In this document: positions 16,278 to 25,610 of the stretch, in pieces
How the letters are laid out: each line of letters starts with the position of its first letter
How positions within the stretch are numbered: position 1 is the stretch's first letter
Assembly: GCA_001899775.1 (NCBI GenBank)
Contig: MKWN01000023.1
Span: forward strand, 162,057-226,056
DNA length: 64,000 nt
From: Thiobacillus sp. 65-29
Lineage (GTDB): Bacteria; Pseudomonadota; Gammaproteobacteria; Burkholderiales; Thiobacillaceae
Direction: 5' to 3'
Notes under the pieces: generated by a model
Told to the model about the DNA's origin: nothing
What the model saw: only the letters and a program-made list of their open reading frames with translations
Databases searched by the model: none
Position numbers and translations under genes: made by a program

Positions 16278-16306
16278 GGACAAAGTCTCGCTACGCGAGT
16301 TTCACG

Positions 16307-17701
16307 TTAACTCTGCGGCGGACGCGGATTGTGCCAGCGGCCGCCGGCCAGCAGGAGGTCGCCCTCGCTCGGTCCCCAGGTGCCCGCCTCGTACAGGCAG
16401 ACAGGGTCGTGATGCGACAACACCGGTTCGACCACGCGCCAGGCCGCCTCGACCGCATCCTGGCGCGCGAACAGCATGGCCTCGCCGTCCATGGCATCGC
16501 CGAGCAGACGCTCGTAGGCGCTCATCTCGTCCGGATGGTTGTTGCACACGTACAGCTCGACCGGCCGCCCCACCATGCGGTCGCCGGCGTTCTTGGTGCG
16601 TGCGCCCAGTGCGATCGACACCGTCGGCGACAGGCGCATGCGCAGGTAGTTCGGCGCCAGCGGGCCGGCCTCGGACAAAGCGAACACACGCTGCGGCGGC
16701 AACTGGAATTCGGCACGGATTTCCGTGGTGGTGAGCGGCAGATGCTTGCCGGTGCGCACGATGAAGGGCACGCCCGCCCAGCGCCAGGTGTCGACGAAGA
16801 AGCGCACCGCGGCGAAGGTCTCGGTGTCGGAACCGTGGGCGACGCCCTCCTCCGCACGGTAGCCCTCGTACTGCCCGCGCACCACGTCGCCCGGCGCCAG
16901 GGGACGGATCGCCTTCAGCAGCTTGGCCTGCTCGTCGCGCACCGCCTCCGCGCTGGTGCCCAGCGGCGGCTCCATCGCCAGCAGGGCGAGAATCTGCAGC
17001 AGATGGTTCTGCAGCACGTCGCGGATCGCGCCGACCGAGTCGTAGAAACGCCCGCGGCCGGCGACACCGAAGTTCTCCGCCATGGTGATCTGGATCTGGC
17101 GGATGTGGTTGCGGTTCCAGATCGGTTCGAGGAAGGAATTGGCGAAGCGGAAATACAGGATGTTCTGCACCGCTTCCTTGCCGAGGTAATGGTCGATGCG
17201 GAAGATGTCCGATTCCGGCAGCGCCTCGTGCAGCGTGGCGTTGAGCGAACGCGCCGATTCGAGGTCGCGGCCGAAGGGTTTCTCCACCACGACGCGCGCG
17301 CCGCTGGTGCATCCCGCGGAGGCGAGACCGCGCACCACCACGGGAAACATCGCGGGCGGAATCGCAAAATAATGCAAGGGCCGCTGACGATGTTCGAGCG
17401 CCCGGCGCAGCGCGGCGAACGTCTCCGCGTCCTCGTAGTCGCCGTTGATGTAGGTCATCAGGCTGGCGAGATTGCGAAACACGGCGTCGTCGACGCCGCC
17501 GCCGAAGGTCTCGATGCCGTCGCGCGCGTGCTGGCGCAGGCGGTCGAGGTCCCATTCCGGCGTGTGCGCCACGCAAATCACCGGCGGCAGCGTGCGGCCG
17601 TGGCGCAGCATGTCGTGCAGCGCGGGAAAGATCTTGCGCCGCGCCAGATCGCCCGTGGCGCCGAACAGAACGATGGCATCGGAAACCGGTTTGTCTGACA
17701 T
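16307..17701 (-). CDS. zwf: Glucose-6-phosphate 1-dehydrogenase
   Basis: Oxidises glucose 6-phosphate to 6-phosphogluconolactone, giving NADPH. The 464-aa protein shows the nucleotide-binding [10 protein letters not shown] (14-23), EKPFGRDL (140-147) and the active-site RIDHYLGKE (168-176). ATG 17701 is 57 bp beyond the fliR stop on the same strand, so zwf may be read from the flagellar operon. No pgl or edd gene is adjacent, unlike the usual zwf-pgl order. Confidence 0.95.
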   Translation of the reverse strand: MSDKPVSDAIVLFGATGDLARRKIFPALHDMLRHGRTLPPVICVAHTPEWDLDRLRQHARDGIETFGGGVDDAVFRNLASLMTYINGDYEDAETFAALRRALEHRQRPLHYFAIPPAMFPVVVRGLASAGCTSGARVVVEKPFGRDLESARSLNATLHEALPESDIFRIDHYLGKEAVQNILYFRFANSFLEPIWNRNHIRQIQITMAENFGVAGRGRFYDSVGAIRDVLQNHLLQILALLAMEPPLGTSAEAVRDEQAKLLKAIRPLAPGDVVRGQYEGYRAEEGVAHGSDTETFAAVRFFVDTWRWAGVPFIVRTGKHLPLTTTEIRAEFQLPPQRVFALSEAGPLAPNYLRMRLSPTVSIALGARTKNAGDRMVGRPVELYVCNNHPDEMSAYERLLGDAMDGEAMLFARQDAVEAAWRVVEPVLSHHDPVCLYEAGTWGPSEGDLLLAGGRWHNPRPPQS

Positions 17702-17758
17702 CGTGCTTCACTCCTCGAAAGATTGCATGGCGAACCCGACACCTGCCCCGGCCCTGCG

Positions 17759-18511
17759 TCAGCGCGGCATCAGCGTCCCCAGCCAACCCCCCAGCGCCTC
17801 GATGGCGGGGGATATGGTGTGGGCCACCAACGGCACCGCCCACACCCACCCCGCCAGCACGCCCAGCGCGGCGATGCCGAGCCCCGCGGAGAACATGTCG
17901 ATGCCGGGGCTGCCGCGGGCGAACAGGCCGAAAGCGAGCTGCACCAGCAGGGCCAGCGCCAGCAGCGGCAGCGCAAGCGCGACGCCCGCGGCAATGAGCC
18001 AGCCGCCCGCTTCCGCCAGCGTGCGCAGGTCGGCAGCGGCCGGCAGCAGGGCGACGGGCATCGCGGTGAAGCTGTCGCGCAGGGCATCGACCACCAGCAG
18101 GTGTCCGCTGGCGGCCAGAAAGGCCATCGCCGCAAGCCAGCCGGCGAGCGCGCGCCAGGCGGCATCCATGGGCTCGGCCTGTTCCGCGGTGAGAGTGAGG
18201 AGACCGCCGCTGGCGGTGTGACCGAACCAGGCGAAACCGGCGCTGACGGCGGCGAACACCAGCCGCACGCACAGCGCCAGCGCGGCGCCCCACAGGGCCT
18301 CCATGGCGAGCGCGAGCACGCCTTGCACGCTGAACGGCGGCGGCACGGCGGCACTCACAGCGGGCGCCAGCGCGGCGGCGAGCGTGGCGGCAAGGCCGAG
18401 GCGCAGCACCGGCGGCAGGCGCCCGGCCAGAGGATCGAGCCAGGTCCAGCCGGCAAGCCGGGCGAAGACGAGCATCCAGACGGCGAGATGGGTTTCGGCA
18501 AGCGGCATCAC
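17759..18511 (-). CDS. fliR: Flagellar biosynthesis protein FliR
   Basis: A 250-aa inner-membrane protein of the flagellar type III export gate. Six or so hydrophobic segments and the FliR-like N-terminus (AVWMLVFARLAGWTWLDPLAG) are visible; the C-terminal part resembles the family's LLVQLAFGLFARGSPGIDMF block. The start ATG 18511 overlaps the fliQ stop (ATGA). It is the last gene of the flagellar cluster; no flhB follows. Confidence 0.88.
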   Translation of the reverse strand: MMPLAETHLAVWMLVFARLAGWTWLDPLAGRLPPVLRLGLAATLAAALAPAVSAAVPPPFSVQGVLALAMEALWGAALALCVRLVFAAVSAGFAWFGHTASGGLLTLTAEQAEPMDAAWRALAGWLAAMAFLAASGHLLVVDALRDSFTAMPVALLPAAADLRTLAEAGGWLIAAGVALALPLLALALLVQLAFGLFARGSPGIDMFSAGLGIAALGVLAGWVWAVPLVAHTISPAIEALGGWLGTLMPR

Positions 18512-18762
18512 TCGATGAGTGCCGGGAATTCGGTCAGCAGCATGCGCGCGAACTCGGCGAGCTGCCCGCCCATCCAGGCGCCGAGGATCGCCAGCACCAG
18601 CGCGACGACGATGAGCTTGGGCACGAACGCCAGGGTCGGTTCGAGAATCTGCGTGGCGGCCTGGAACAGGCTGACGGCGAAGGCCACGGCGAGCCCGGCG
18701 ACCAGCGGCGGCGCAGCGATGAGCAGCACGAGCCAGAGCGCGTCGCGGGCGATCTCTTCCAT
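18508..18762 (-). CDS. fliQ: Flagellar biosynthesis protein FliQ
   Basis: An 84-aa export-gate protein with two membrane helices (about 10-33 and 48-72). The conserved AVSLFQAATQILEPTLAFVPK block spans the loop. It starts at ATG 18762, sharing a base with the fliP stop (TGATG). It forms the export gate with FliP and FliR. Confidence 0.92.
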   Translation of the reverse strand: MEEIARDALWLVLLIAAPPLVAGLAVAFAVSLFQAATQILEPTLAFVPKLIVVALVLAILGAWMGGQLAEFARMLLTEFPALIE

Positions 18763-19490
18763 CAGAAGCTGCCTGTCAGCGAACCCACCAGCAGATGCCA
18801 GCCGTCGATACTGACGAACAGCAGCAGCTTCAGCGGCAGCGAGACGAGCTGGGGCGGCAGCATGATCATGCCGAGCGCGGTGAGCACGGCCGCGACCACG
18901 AGATCGATGATGAGAAAGGGCAGCACCACCATGAAGCCGATCTGGAACGCGGTTTTGAGTTCGCTGGTGAGAAAGGCCGGTGCAAGGGCGGCGAGCGGCA
19001 CGGTTTCGGCGCGCTTCGGGTCGACACCCTTTTCGTCGGCGGTGAAGAGCGCCAGGTCTTCCGCGCGCGTCTGGCGCAGCATGAAGGTCTTCAGCGGATC
19101 GGCCGCCTTCGCCGCGGCGTCGTTGAAACTCAGTGCGCCGGAAAGAAACGGCTGGTACGCCACGGCGTCGATGGTTTTCAAGGCCGGCGACATGACGAAG
19201 ATCGTCAGCAGCAGCGCCAGGCCGGTGAGCACCAGATTGGGCGGTGCGGTGTGGCTGCCCAGTCCCTGACGCAGCAGGAACAGCACCACGGCGATGCGGG
19301 CGAACGCGCTGAACGCGAGCAGCAGCGCCGGCAGGAAGGGGAACAGCAGGAGCCAGGGCAGGCTCGCGCCCGGCACGCCGATGACCTGCCCGCCCGCGCC
19401 GGGCGTGACGCTCAACAGCGGTACGTTCGATTCGGCGGCGAAGGCGGCGCCACTCGCGAGCAGCACGCCCAGCAGGAACAGGATTCTCAT
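18762..19490 (-). CDS. fliP: Flagellar biosynthesis protein FliP
   Basis: A 242-aa export-gate protein with a signal peptide (1-18) and the family blocks FSAFARIAVVLFLLRQGLG, SPALKTID, SELKTAFQIGFMVVLPFLII and the C-terminal MIMLPPQLVSLPLKLLLFV. The length is typical. Start ATG 19490 overlaps the fliO stop (ATGA). Confidence 0.95.
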   Translation of the reverse strand: MRILFLLGVLLASGAAFAAESNVPLLSVTPGAGGQVIGVPGASLPWLLLFPFLPALLLAFSAFARIAVVLFLLRQGLGSHTAPPNLVLTGLALLLTIFVMSPALKTIDAVAYQPFLSGALSFNDAAAKAADPLKTFMLRQTRAEDLALFTADEKGVDPKRAETVPLAALAPAFLTSELKTAFQIGFMVVLPFLIIDLVVAAVLTALGMIMLPPQLVSLPLKLLLFVSIDGWHLLVGSLTGSF

Positions 19491-19756
19491 GCGCGCGGCT
19501 CCATCGACGGTGGCGCGGTAAGCACGTGCAGCAGGCGCACGTTGCCGCTGGCGACCCCCAGCACGAGGCGCGTGTCCTCGACTTCGACCACGACGACACG
19601 CTCGCGCGGCCCCACTGCGGTCGAGCCGACGACCCGGATCATGCCCTGCGCACCCAGGCCCGGCAGATGGCGGCGCGCGAACCAGGCGACGGCGACGAAG
19701 CCGCCGAGGATGAGGGTGAGGCTCACGATCACGGTGATGAAGCTGGAAGCGGTCAT
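19487..19756 (-). CDS. fliO: Flagellar biosynthesis protein FliO
   Basis: An 89-aa protein with one N-terminal membrane helix (about 5-27) and a short soluble domain with VVGSTAVGPRERVVVVEV and LVLGVASGNVRLLHVL, the FliO pattern. FliO assists FliP assembly. ATG 19756 overlaps the preceding stop (ATGA). The longer upstream frame overlaps the neighbouring gene and is not used. Confidence 0.88.
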   Translation of the reverse strand: MTASSFITVIVSLTLILGGFVAVAWFARRHLPGLGAQGMIRVVGSTAVGPRERVVVVEVEDTRLVLGVASGNVRLLHVLTAPPSMEPRA

Positions 19757-20223
19757 GCGGTGGCCCCTGTGACGATTCGTTGTGCCCAGCTGGCCATCAT
19801 CCGTGCATCGCGCGGCAGCTCCAGGCCGAGCGTCGCCACTGCGCCATCCGCGATGATGCGCCAGGCGAATGTGGCCGGCATGGGCGCCGCATCCGGCTGG
19901 TCGAGCCAGCGCTCCGCCAGCATGGTGTCCAGCGTGGCCTGCAAGCCTGCGGACAGGAACGGGACGCGTCCACCCGTGAAGCGGCCGCCCAGCCGCCGCG
20001 CCAGCCACAGTGCGGCGAGCGCGTCGTCGATGCGCCAGACGGGAGCAGCCGGCGCGAGCACCGCTGTGTGTGCAGCCAGCGGCTCAAGTCCCACGGTGCA
20101 GCGCAGGCGGGCGCACAGGGTGTCCGCGAGCGCGCGCTCCAGGTGCGCCGCCAGGCCCACGCCGCCTTGCAGCGGCGCTGCCAGCCAGGCGTGCTCCTCC
20201 TCGGTGAGTTCGAGCAGTTTCAT
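19753..20223 (-). CDS. Unrecognised protein in the flagellar operon
   Basis: A 156-aa protein starting [19 protein letters not shown]. It occupies the place where fliM/fliN or fliL/fliK normally stand, between fliJ and fliO, and overlaps both neighbours by ATGA. It has no visible SpoA (FliN) domain, signal peptide or membrane helix. DDALAALWLARRLGGRF vaguely recalls the N-terminal half of SctQ/FliM-type C-ring proteins, but this is a weak impression. The context argues for a real flagellar role. Confidence 0.7.
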   Translation of the reverse strand: MKLLELTEEEHAWLAAPLQGGVGLAAHLERALADTLCARLRCTVGLEPLAAHTAVLAPAAPVWRIDDALAALWLARRLGGRFTGGRVPFLSAGLQATLDTMLAERWLDQPDAAPMPATFAWRIIADGAVATLGLELPRDARMMASWAQRIVTGATA

Positions 20224-20672
20224 GATCCGCGCCGCCCGCTTTCGCGGCGGTGCCGCAGTTCGGCCAGTTCGTCGTGCTGGCGCTGCTCGATGCGGCGCTG
20301 TTGCACCGCGAGATGCGCCCGATGACGCTGTTCGAGCAGTTGCAGGGCCTTGAGCCGTTGCGCTGCCTGCATCCATTCTGCAAGGCGCGCCTGCCATGCG
20401 TGCCAGGCGGCGTCGATGGCGGCCTGCGCGGCGGCGCGTTCGTCCGCCTGGGCGCGTTGCAGGCGCTGCGCGGCCTGCAATTGCACTGCCGGCACGCCGC
20501 TGCGCAGGCGCCCGCCGAGCTGGACGATGTGCGCGTCACGCAGGCTGTTGAGCTGTACCAGGCGGCCGCGCGCGCGCAGCCAGACGCCGTGGCTGTGCTT
20601 GACCGCGCGCGACAGCGCTTCGGCGCGCTGTTCCGCGAGCGCCAGCACGCGCGCGAGGGCGAACGGCCTCAC
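20220..20672 (-). CDS. fliJ: Flagellar export protein FliJ
   Basis: A 150-aa, highly charged protein predicted to be almost all alpha-helix and coiled coil, rich in Q, R, A and L, starting [17 protein letters not shown]. FliJ is the central stalk of the FliI ATPase ring and a chaperone-escort protein. Sequence conservation is low in this family; the call rests on length, coiled-coil character and position directly after fliI. The start is GTG 20672, overlapping the fliI stop (GTGA). Confidence 0.8.
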   Translation of the reverse strand: MRPFALARVLALAEQRAEALSRAVKHSHGVWLRARGRLVQLNSLRDAHIVQLGGRLRSGVPAVQLQAAQRLQRAQADERAAAQAAIDAAWHAWQARLAEWMQAAQRLKALQLLEQRHRAHLAVQQRRIEQRQHDELAELRHRRESGRRGS

Positions 20673-22066
20673 GCGAGCACCTCGTCGAGACCGGCCTGCG
20701 CGGCGTCGAAGGTGGCACGCTCGCGCATGCCCTGCATGAGGTAGCCCTGCATGCGCGGATACAGGCGCACGCCCTCGTCGAGCACGAGGTCGGCGCCGGG
20801 GACGTAGGCGCCGACCGCCATCAGGTCACGGCTGCGCATGTAGCGCGAGTACAGGTATTTGAAGCGTCGCGTGCGTTCCAGCGCCTCCTCCGCAAGCAGA
20901 TCCGGCTGCGCCCGGCTGATCGAGGCCTCAATGTCGATCGCCGGGTAGTGGCCGGCGTCGGCGAGGTCGCGCGACAGCACGATATGCCCGTCGAGAATCG
21001 CGCGTGCGGCGTCGGCGATCGGGTCCTGCTGGTCGTCGCCTTCCATCAGCACGGTAAAGAAGGCGGTGATCGAACCGCCGCCCGGCTTGCCGTTGCCGGC
21101 GCGCTCGGCGAGCGCCGGCAGCTTGGCGAACACCGATGGCGGATAGCCCTTGGTCGCCGGGGGCTCGCCGATCGCCAGCGCCACCTCGCGCTGTGCCATG
21201 GCGTAGCGGGTGAGCGAGTCCATGATGAGCAGGACGTGCTTGCCGTGGTCGCGAAAATATTCGGCGATCGACATGGCGTAGGCGGCGCCGTTGAGGCGCA
21301 TCAACGGCGGATGGTCGGCGGGCGACGCGACCACCACCGCACGCGCCATGCCCTCGGTACCGAGGATGCGATCGATGAATTCCTTGACTTCGCGGCCGCG
21401 CTCGCCGATCAGCCCGACCACCACGACGTCGGCCTCGGTATAGCGCGCCATCATGCCGAGCAGCACGCTCTTGCCCACACCGGAGCCGGCGAACAGGCCC
21501 AGCCGCTGGCCGCGTCCGACGGTGAGCAGGCCATTGATCGCGCGCACGCCGACGTCGAGCGTCTGGCGGATCGGCGCGCGCTCGAGCGGATTGACCGGAC
21601 GGCTGTACAGCGGCACGCGACGCTCCAGCGGCACCGGTCCGAGGCCATCGAGCGGCCGTCCGGCACCGTCGAGCACGCGCCCGAGCAGACGCTCGCCCAC
21701 CGGCACCTGGCGCACGCGGTCCTGCGCACGCCGGCGCGGCACGTAGCGCGCACCCAGGCGCGGCGGCTGCGCCGCCAGCGGGTCGTCGGGAACCACGCGT
21801 GCACCGGGCATGACGCCATAGATGTCGGTCGCCGGCATGATGAACAGCCGGTCGCCGGAAAAGCCGGCCACTTCGGCCTCGATGCTCTGCCCGCCGGGCA
21901 CCTGCACATGGCACTGGCTGCCCACCGGCAGACGCAGGCCGACCGCCTCCATCACCAGACCGGACACGCGGGTCAAGCGCCCGCTCGACGCGATGGGCGT
22001 CGCCCATCCCACCGCACGACGGCAGTTGGCGAGGTATTCGCGCAGGCGCACGATGCGATCGCTCAT
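20669..22066 (-). CDS. fliI: Flagellum-specific ATPase FliI
   Basis: A 465-aa F1-beta-like ATPase that powers or primes flagellar export. Walker A is GSGVGKS (194-200); [37 protein letters not shown] and [18 protein letters not shown] are all diagnostic of FliI. ATG 22066 overlaps the stop of an upstream 25-codon ORF (ATGA). The length is usual. Confidence 0.96.
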   Translation of the reverse strand: MSDRIVRLREYLANCRRAVGWATPIASSGRLTRVSGLVMEAVGLRLPVGSQCHVQVPGGQSIEAEVAGFSGDRLFIMPATDIYGVMPGARVVPDDPLAAQPPRLGARYVPRRRAQDRVRQVPVGERLLGRVLDGAGRPLDGLGPVPLERRVPLYSRPVNPLERAPIRQTLDVGVRAINGLLTVGRGQRLGLFAGSGVGKSVLLGMMARYTEADVVVVGLIGERGREVKEFIDRILGTEGMARAVVVASPADHPPLMRLNGAAYAMSIAEYFRDHGKHVLLIMDSLTRYAMAQREVALAIGEPPATKGYPPSVFAKLPALAERAGNGKPGGGSITAFFTVLMEGDDQQDPIADAARAILDGHIVLSRDLADAGHYPAIDIEASISRAQPDLLAEEALERTRRFKYLYSRYMRSRDLMAVGAYVPGADLVLDEGVRLYPRMQGYLMQGMRERATFDAAQAGLDEVLA

Positions 22067-22140
22067 GCGCGCAACCCCACGTCCAGACGGACGGTCGCAA
22101 GGAACATGACGGAGTTCACCAGGAATTCAGGCTGCATCAT
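22063..22140 (-). CDS. Putative 25-residue coupling peptide between fliH and fliI
   Basis: In the only gap of this otherwise overlapping operon, an ORF runs [20 protein letters not shown] and on to VGLRA, ending TGA that overlaps the fliI ATG as ATGA. GGCGAGGA stands just upstream of its double ATG. It may be a translated leader that couples fliH and fliI, or simply a vestige of a longer gene. No homolog is recognised. Confidence 0.35.
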   Translation of the reverse strand: MMQPEFLVNSVMFLATVRLDVGLRA

Positions 22141-22155
22141 GACGTCCTCGCCGCC

Positions 22156-22746
22156 TCAGTCGAGCCAGTCACGGTTGGAGCCGAGCACCTGCACCACCTG
22201 GCGCCAGCGCGCCGGCAGGGTGGCGTCGATGTCGCCGTGCGGGGTCTCGATCAGGCAACCGCCGCGCACGATGCGCAGGTCCTCGACAACACGCAGGCGC
22301 GCCTTGTCGAGGACCTGCTCCAGATAAGGCCGCACCAGCGCGGCATCGTCCGGATTGAGCAGCAGGCGTGCCTCGCGCGTGCTTTCCACCATCTGTTTCA
22401 ACGCCAGGTTGACGACCTCCAGGATGCGTTCGGGATGCGCGGCGAGTTCGCCCGCCACCACCTGGCGCGCGATGTCGAGTGCAAGTTCCAGCACCATGTC
22501 GGCGAGACGGAAATCGAGGTTTTCCAGGGCATCGCCGAAGCTCTCGACCAGTTGCTTCATGCGCGCGCAGGACTGCTCGCCCTCGGCGCGTCCCGCCGCC
22601 AGGCCTTCTGCATAGGCTTCGGCACGCACCTGTTCGCGCAGCCGCGCCAGTTCGATTTGCGGATCGGGCTCCGGCGACGCCGCGGGCGTCGCCAGCTCCA
22701 CCACCTCCCAGCGTTCGAAGGCGGTGGTGTCGTCGTCACGGCTCAT
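22156..22746 (-). CDS. fliH: Flagellar assembly protein FliH
   Basis: A 196-aa regulator of the FliI ATPase. A variable N-terminus is followed by a helical stretch with GLAAGRAEGEQ (FliH glycine-repeat-like) and a C-terminal domain with ALDIARQVVAGEL, EARLLLNPDDAALV and VRGGCLIETPHGDIDATLPARW, close to the FliH/V-ATPase-E pattern. ATG 22746 overlaps the fliG stop (ATGA). Confidence 0.9.
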   Translation of the reverse strand: MSRDDDTTAFERWEVVELATPAASPEPDPQIELARLREQVRAEAYAEGLAAGRAEGEQSCARMKQLVESFGDALENLDFRLADMVLELALDIARQVVAGELAAHPERILEVVNLALKQMVESTREARLLLNPDDAALVRPYLEQVLDKARLRVVEDLRIVRGGCLIETPHGDIDATLPARWRQVVQVLGSNRDWLD

Positions 22747-23708
22747 GCAGCACTCTCCTCCGCAAGGTGAATCGCCCCCTCGGCCAGCAGGTGGCGCAGA
22801 TTTTCGCCGACGGCCTCCTGTGCGGCCTGGATTTCGCTGACCGGCACGGCGCCCAGGGTGTCGAGATCGTCACGCAGGCGCTGCGCCGCGGTCGGCGTCA
22901 TCACCGCCGCCAGCGCCTCGAGTACGCGGCCGTCGCTGCCCTTCAGCGCGTGCAGCAGCGTGCGCGCACCAATGTTGCGCAGGAAAGTCCTCCGCCCTGC
23001 TTCGGAAAGGCGTACGAGATCGTCGAAGCCCAGGTTGCGCACGCGCAGGCGCGCGACCAGCGCGGCATCGCGCTGTCCCAACTGGTTTAATGCCGCGGCG
23101 CTGCTCCCCGCACTCATCTGCGCAAGGAGTGTCGCCGCCATCGTCTCGCCTGGCGCCGCAGCCACGCGATCGAGTCCCGTCAGCCAGCCGTCGAGCTCCG
23201 CCAAGGCGTCGGGCGTCGGGACACCGCCTTGCGCGAGAGCCTGCAAGGCGTCGGCCCGCTGCGTCGCCGGCAGCAACTCCAGCGTGGCAGCGGCGACGTC
23301 GCGTGGCAACTGCCCGACGATGACCGCGACGAGCGTTGTCGACAGCGGTTCGAGCAAGCCGGCGATCTCGGCGGGCGGACGCCAGGCGAGCCGTTCCAGC
23401 GCCGCCGAAGCCGGCATGCTGATGCGCTGCCACGCCTCGCGTGCACGCTCCGGCGGCAGCGCCTGCTTCAGCGCATCATCGAGAAAGCGCCGGGTATCGG
23501 CGGCAAACCCGGTCTGCTCGGCGGCCTCGGTCGCATAGTCGCGCAGGATCTCGCGCACCCGCTCACGCGGCAACACTTCAATCGTCCGCATGGCGCTGCC
23601 AAGCTCGCTGACTTCCTGCGGGCCCAGGTAGCGCAACACGGCGGCCGCCGCGTCCTCACCCAGCGCAAGGAGCAGCGCGGCGGCCTTTTCGATCCCCGCG
23701 CGGCTCAT
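22743..23708 (-). CDS. fliG: Flagellar motor switch protein FliG
   Basis: A 321-aa C-ring protein that couples stator torque to the rotor. The N-terminal domain (KAAALLLALGEDAAAAVLRYLGPQEVSELGSAM) binds FliF. The C-terminal domain has LVRLSEAGRRTFLRN and charged residues expected of the torque helix, though several positions are more divergent than in well-studied FliG. ATG 23708, overlapping the fliF stop (ATGA), is preferred over an ATG four codons earlier. Confidence 0.88.
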   Translation of the reverse strand: MSRAGIEKAAALLLALGEDAAAAVLRYLGPQEVSELGSAMRTIEVLPRERVREILRDYATEAAEQTGFAADTRRFLDDALKQALPPERAREAWQRISMPASAALERLAWRPPAEIAGLLEPLSTTLVAVIVGQLPRDVAAATLELLPATQRADALQALAQGGVPTPDALAELDGWLTGLDRVAAAPGETMAATLLAQMSAGSSAAALNQLGQRDAALVARLRVRNLGFDDLVRLSEAGRRTFLRNIGARTLLHALKGSDGRVLEALAAVMTPTAAQRLRDDLDTLGAVPVSEIQAAQEAVGENLRHLLAEGAIHLAEESAA

Positions 23709-25051
23709 GCCCGCATCCACAGACGCACCACGTCAGCCGCGACGCGCGGGTCGGCAAGCACGTCGCCGCGCAGACCGGCCAGCGTGGCGTCGAGATCGTC
23801 TTCGGCCGGTGCCGGTGGCACCACCTCACGACGGCGCCACAGCAGGAATCCGCCCAGCGCCAGCGTGGCAAGACCCGCTGCCCAACCCAGGGCTGCCCGT
23901 GGCAACCCGCTTGCGGCGGGCCGCGGTTGCGCCGTACGCACCTGCGGAATCACCGCTGGTGCGGCCGCCTGTGGCGCCGGCGGCGTCACGTCCTGCGCAG
24001 GTGCCGAGGGCGTCGCCGGCAGCACGAACACGCCCAGGCTGTCGCCGCGCGAGCGCACCAGCCCGAGTGCCTGCCAGGTCATCTGCTCGGCACGCCGCAC
24101 GTCCTCCGGCGCCGCATCGAGCCGCAGCACGACGATCGCGTTCACCCGCACCACGCGCCCCTCGGGCACGCGCGTGGTGCGCACGCTTTTTTCCAGCGGA
24201 CGCGCCTCGCCTGCCACCACGACGTTGCGCACGCGTTCGACGGTCTGCACGGTTTCGCTGTCGTCGAGGGTGGCGGTGACCTGCACGCTGACCTGGTCAC
24301 CGAGCCACGGCGTCAGCACCGCCAGCGCGCGCCGCGCGAGGTCCTGCTCGATCACCGTGCGCGCGGAGGGTGCGGGGGTCGACTCGACCGCGCCCAGCAC
24401 CACACCGTGTGGATCGATCACCTGGACGTGCTCACGCTGGAGGCGCGGCACGCTTGCCGCCACCAGGGTCTGGATGCTGGTCACCTGCGCGGTGTCGAGC
24501 CGGGTGCCGGGGCGCAGCCGCACCAGCACCGCGGCGGTTACGGGGGGCGCGTCGCGCAGGAAGGGCGACACCTTCGGCAGCGCGAGGTGGACGCGGGCAA
24601 GCTCGACCGATTCGAGCGCCTGCACCGAGCGGGCGAGTTCCCGTTCCAGCGCGCGCTGCTGCCGCTGCTGGGCCTGGGCCGAGGTGAGTCCGAGCGCCGG
24701 TGCGTCGGCGGCGGTGTCGGTGGCGGCCTCGTCGCTGCGCGGCAGCCCGCGCGCGGCGAGGCGATAGCGCGCGGCGTGCAGGCGGTCGGCCGGAACCTCG
24801 ATGCGGCCGTCGACCGGCGACAGGCGATACGGGATATCCAGTTGTTCCAGCGCCGCGATGATTTCGCCGCCGGCGCGATCCGACAGTTGCGCGTACAGCG
24901 TCTGGTAAGCCGGCGCGTTGAAACGCAGCCACGCCGCGGCCAGCGCCGCGAGCGGCAGGACGACCAGCAAGGCGAGCATAAACCGGCGCCACGGGCTGGC
25001 GTCGACAACGAGATCGCGCAGGGCGCTCAGCCAGGCCGGCACTGCCCGCAC
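23705..25051 (-). CDS. fliF: Flagellar MS-ring protein FliF
   Basis: A 448-aa MS-ring protein, shorter than the usual 520-570 residues. An N-terminal membrane helix (about 23-42) is followed by the secretin-like ring domains with AYQTLYAQLSDRAGGEII, ARVHLALPK and HVQVIDPHG. A second helix (about 384-400) precedes the FliG-binding tail. The shortening lies mainly in the region between the ring domains and the second helix. It starts at GTG 25051. The upstream neighbour of fliF, normally fliE, is absent here. Confidence 0.9.
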   Translation of the reverse strand: MRAVPAWLSALRDLVVDASPWRRFMLALLVVLPLAALAAAWLRFNAPAYQTLYAQLSDRAGGEIIAALEQLDIPYRLSPVDGRIEVPADRLHAARYRLAARGLPRSDEAATDTAADAPALGLTSAQAQQRQQRALERELARSVQALESVELARVHLALPKVSPFLRDAPPVTAAVLVRLRPGTRLDTAQVTSIQTLVAASVPRLQREHVQVIDPHGVVLGAVESTPAPSARTVIEQDLARRALAVLTPWLGDQVSVQVTATLDDSETVQTVERVRNVVVAGEARPLEKSVRTTRVPEGRVVRVNAIVVLRLDAAPEDVRRAEQMTWQALGLVRSRGDSLGVFVLPATPSAPAQDVTPPAPQAAAPAVIPQVRTAQPRPAASGLPRAALGWAAGLATLALGGFLLWRRREVVPPAPAEDDLDATLAGLRGDVLADPRVAADVVRLWMRA

Positions 25052-25116
25052 CTCGTCCGTGTCAGGCGGCCCGGGCGGGCCGCGTCAGGCTGGAGGGAGT
25101 GAATGTCCACGCCCTG

Positions 25117-25122
25117 ATTATA
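25117..25122 (-). promoter_or_regulatory. Candidate -10 element upstream of fliF
   Basis: A perfect TATAAT on the minus strand lies 66 bp upstream of the fliF start in the short gap after the sixA-like gene. No good -35 at the correct spacing, and no clear sigma-54 or sigma-28 site, was found, so the fli operon promoter remains uncertain. Confidence 0.3.
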
Positions 25123-25129
25123 TAGTGCG

Positions 25130-25582
25130 TTACAACCAGTCCGGCGCCGCAACGGCACGCAACACGACGTCCACGCGACCATCGCGCTCGCGCCCCTGAA
25201 ACCACCAGATCGCGCCTTTCTTCAGTGCGGTGTCGAGGTCCTTGCCGGCAAGCAGGCGCATCGCGGCCTGGCCCAGGGTCGGCTGATGCCCCACCACCAG
25301 GGCCGGGGCGGGTGCATCCGGCCAGCCGGCGGCGGCGAGCACGGCATCGGCCGTCGCGCCCGGCGCGAGCGCTGCCAGCGTCTCGTAATGGCGCCCCAGT
25401 GCCTGCGCGGTCTGCATGGTGCGCGTGGCGGGACTGACGAGCACGCGGATATCCGGCGGCAAACGCGGATTGAGCCAGTCGGCCACGCGCGAAGCCTGCT
25501 TGCGGCCACGCGCGGTAAGCTCGCGCTCGAGGTCGGGCACACCATCCTCGGCTTCGGCATGGCGCCACAGTATCAGGTCCAT
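25130..25582 (-). CDS. sixA: SixA-type phosphohistidine phosphatase
   Basis: A 150-aa single-domain histidine phosphatase. The catalytic RHAE motif with H8 stands at the very N-terminus (LILWRHAE), and the second histidine H99 is in VVGHQPTLG; SPATRTMQTA completes the pocket. SixA removes phosphate from histidine-containing phosphotransfer or PTS proteins. ATG 25582 has GGAG upstream; an ATG seven codons earlier (25603) also has a good ribosome site (AGGA). It is the last gene of the response regulator-FecR-CHASE2 kinase cluster. Confidence 0.88.
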   Translation of the reverse strand: MDLILWRHAEAEDGVPDLERELTARGRKQASRVADWLNPRLPPDIRVLVSPATRTMQTAQALGRHYETLAALAPGATADAVLAAAGWPDAPAPALVVGHQPTLGQAAMRLLAGKDLDTALKKGAIWWFQGRERDGRVDVVLRAVAAPDWL

Positions 25583-25610
25583 TTTCGGCTCCACTTTACC
25601 CATGATTTTC

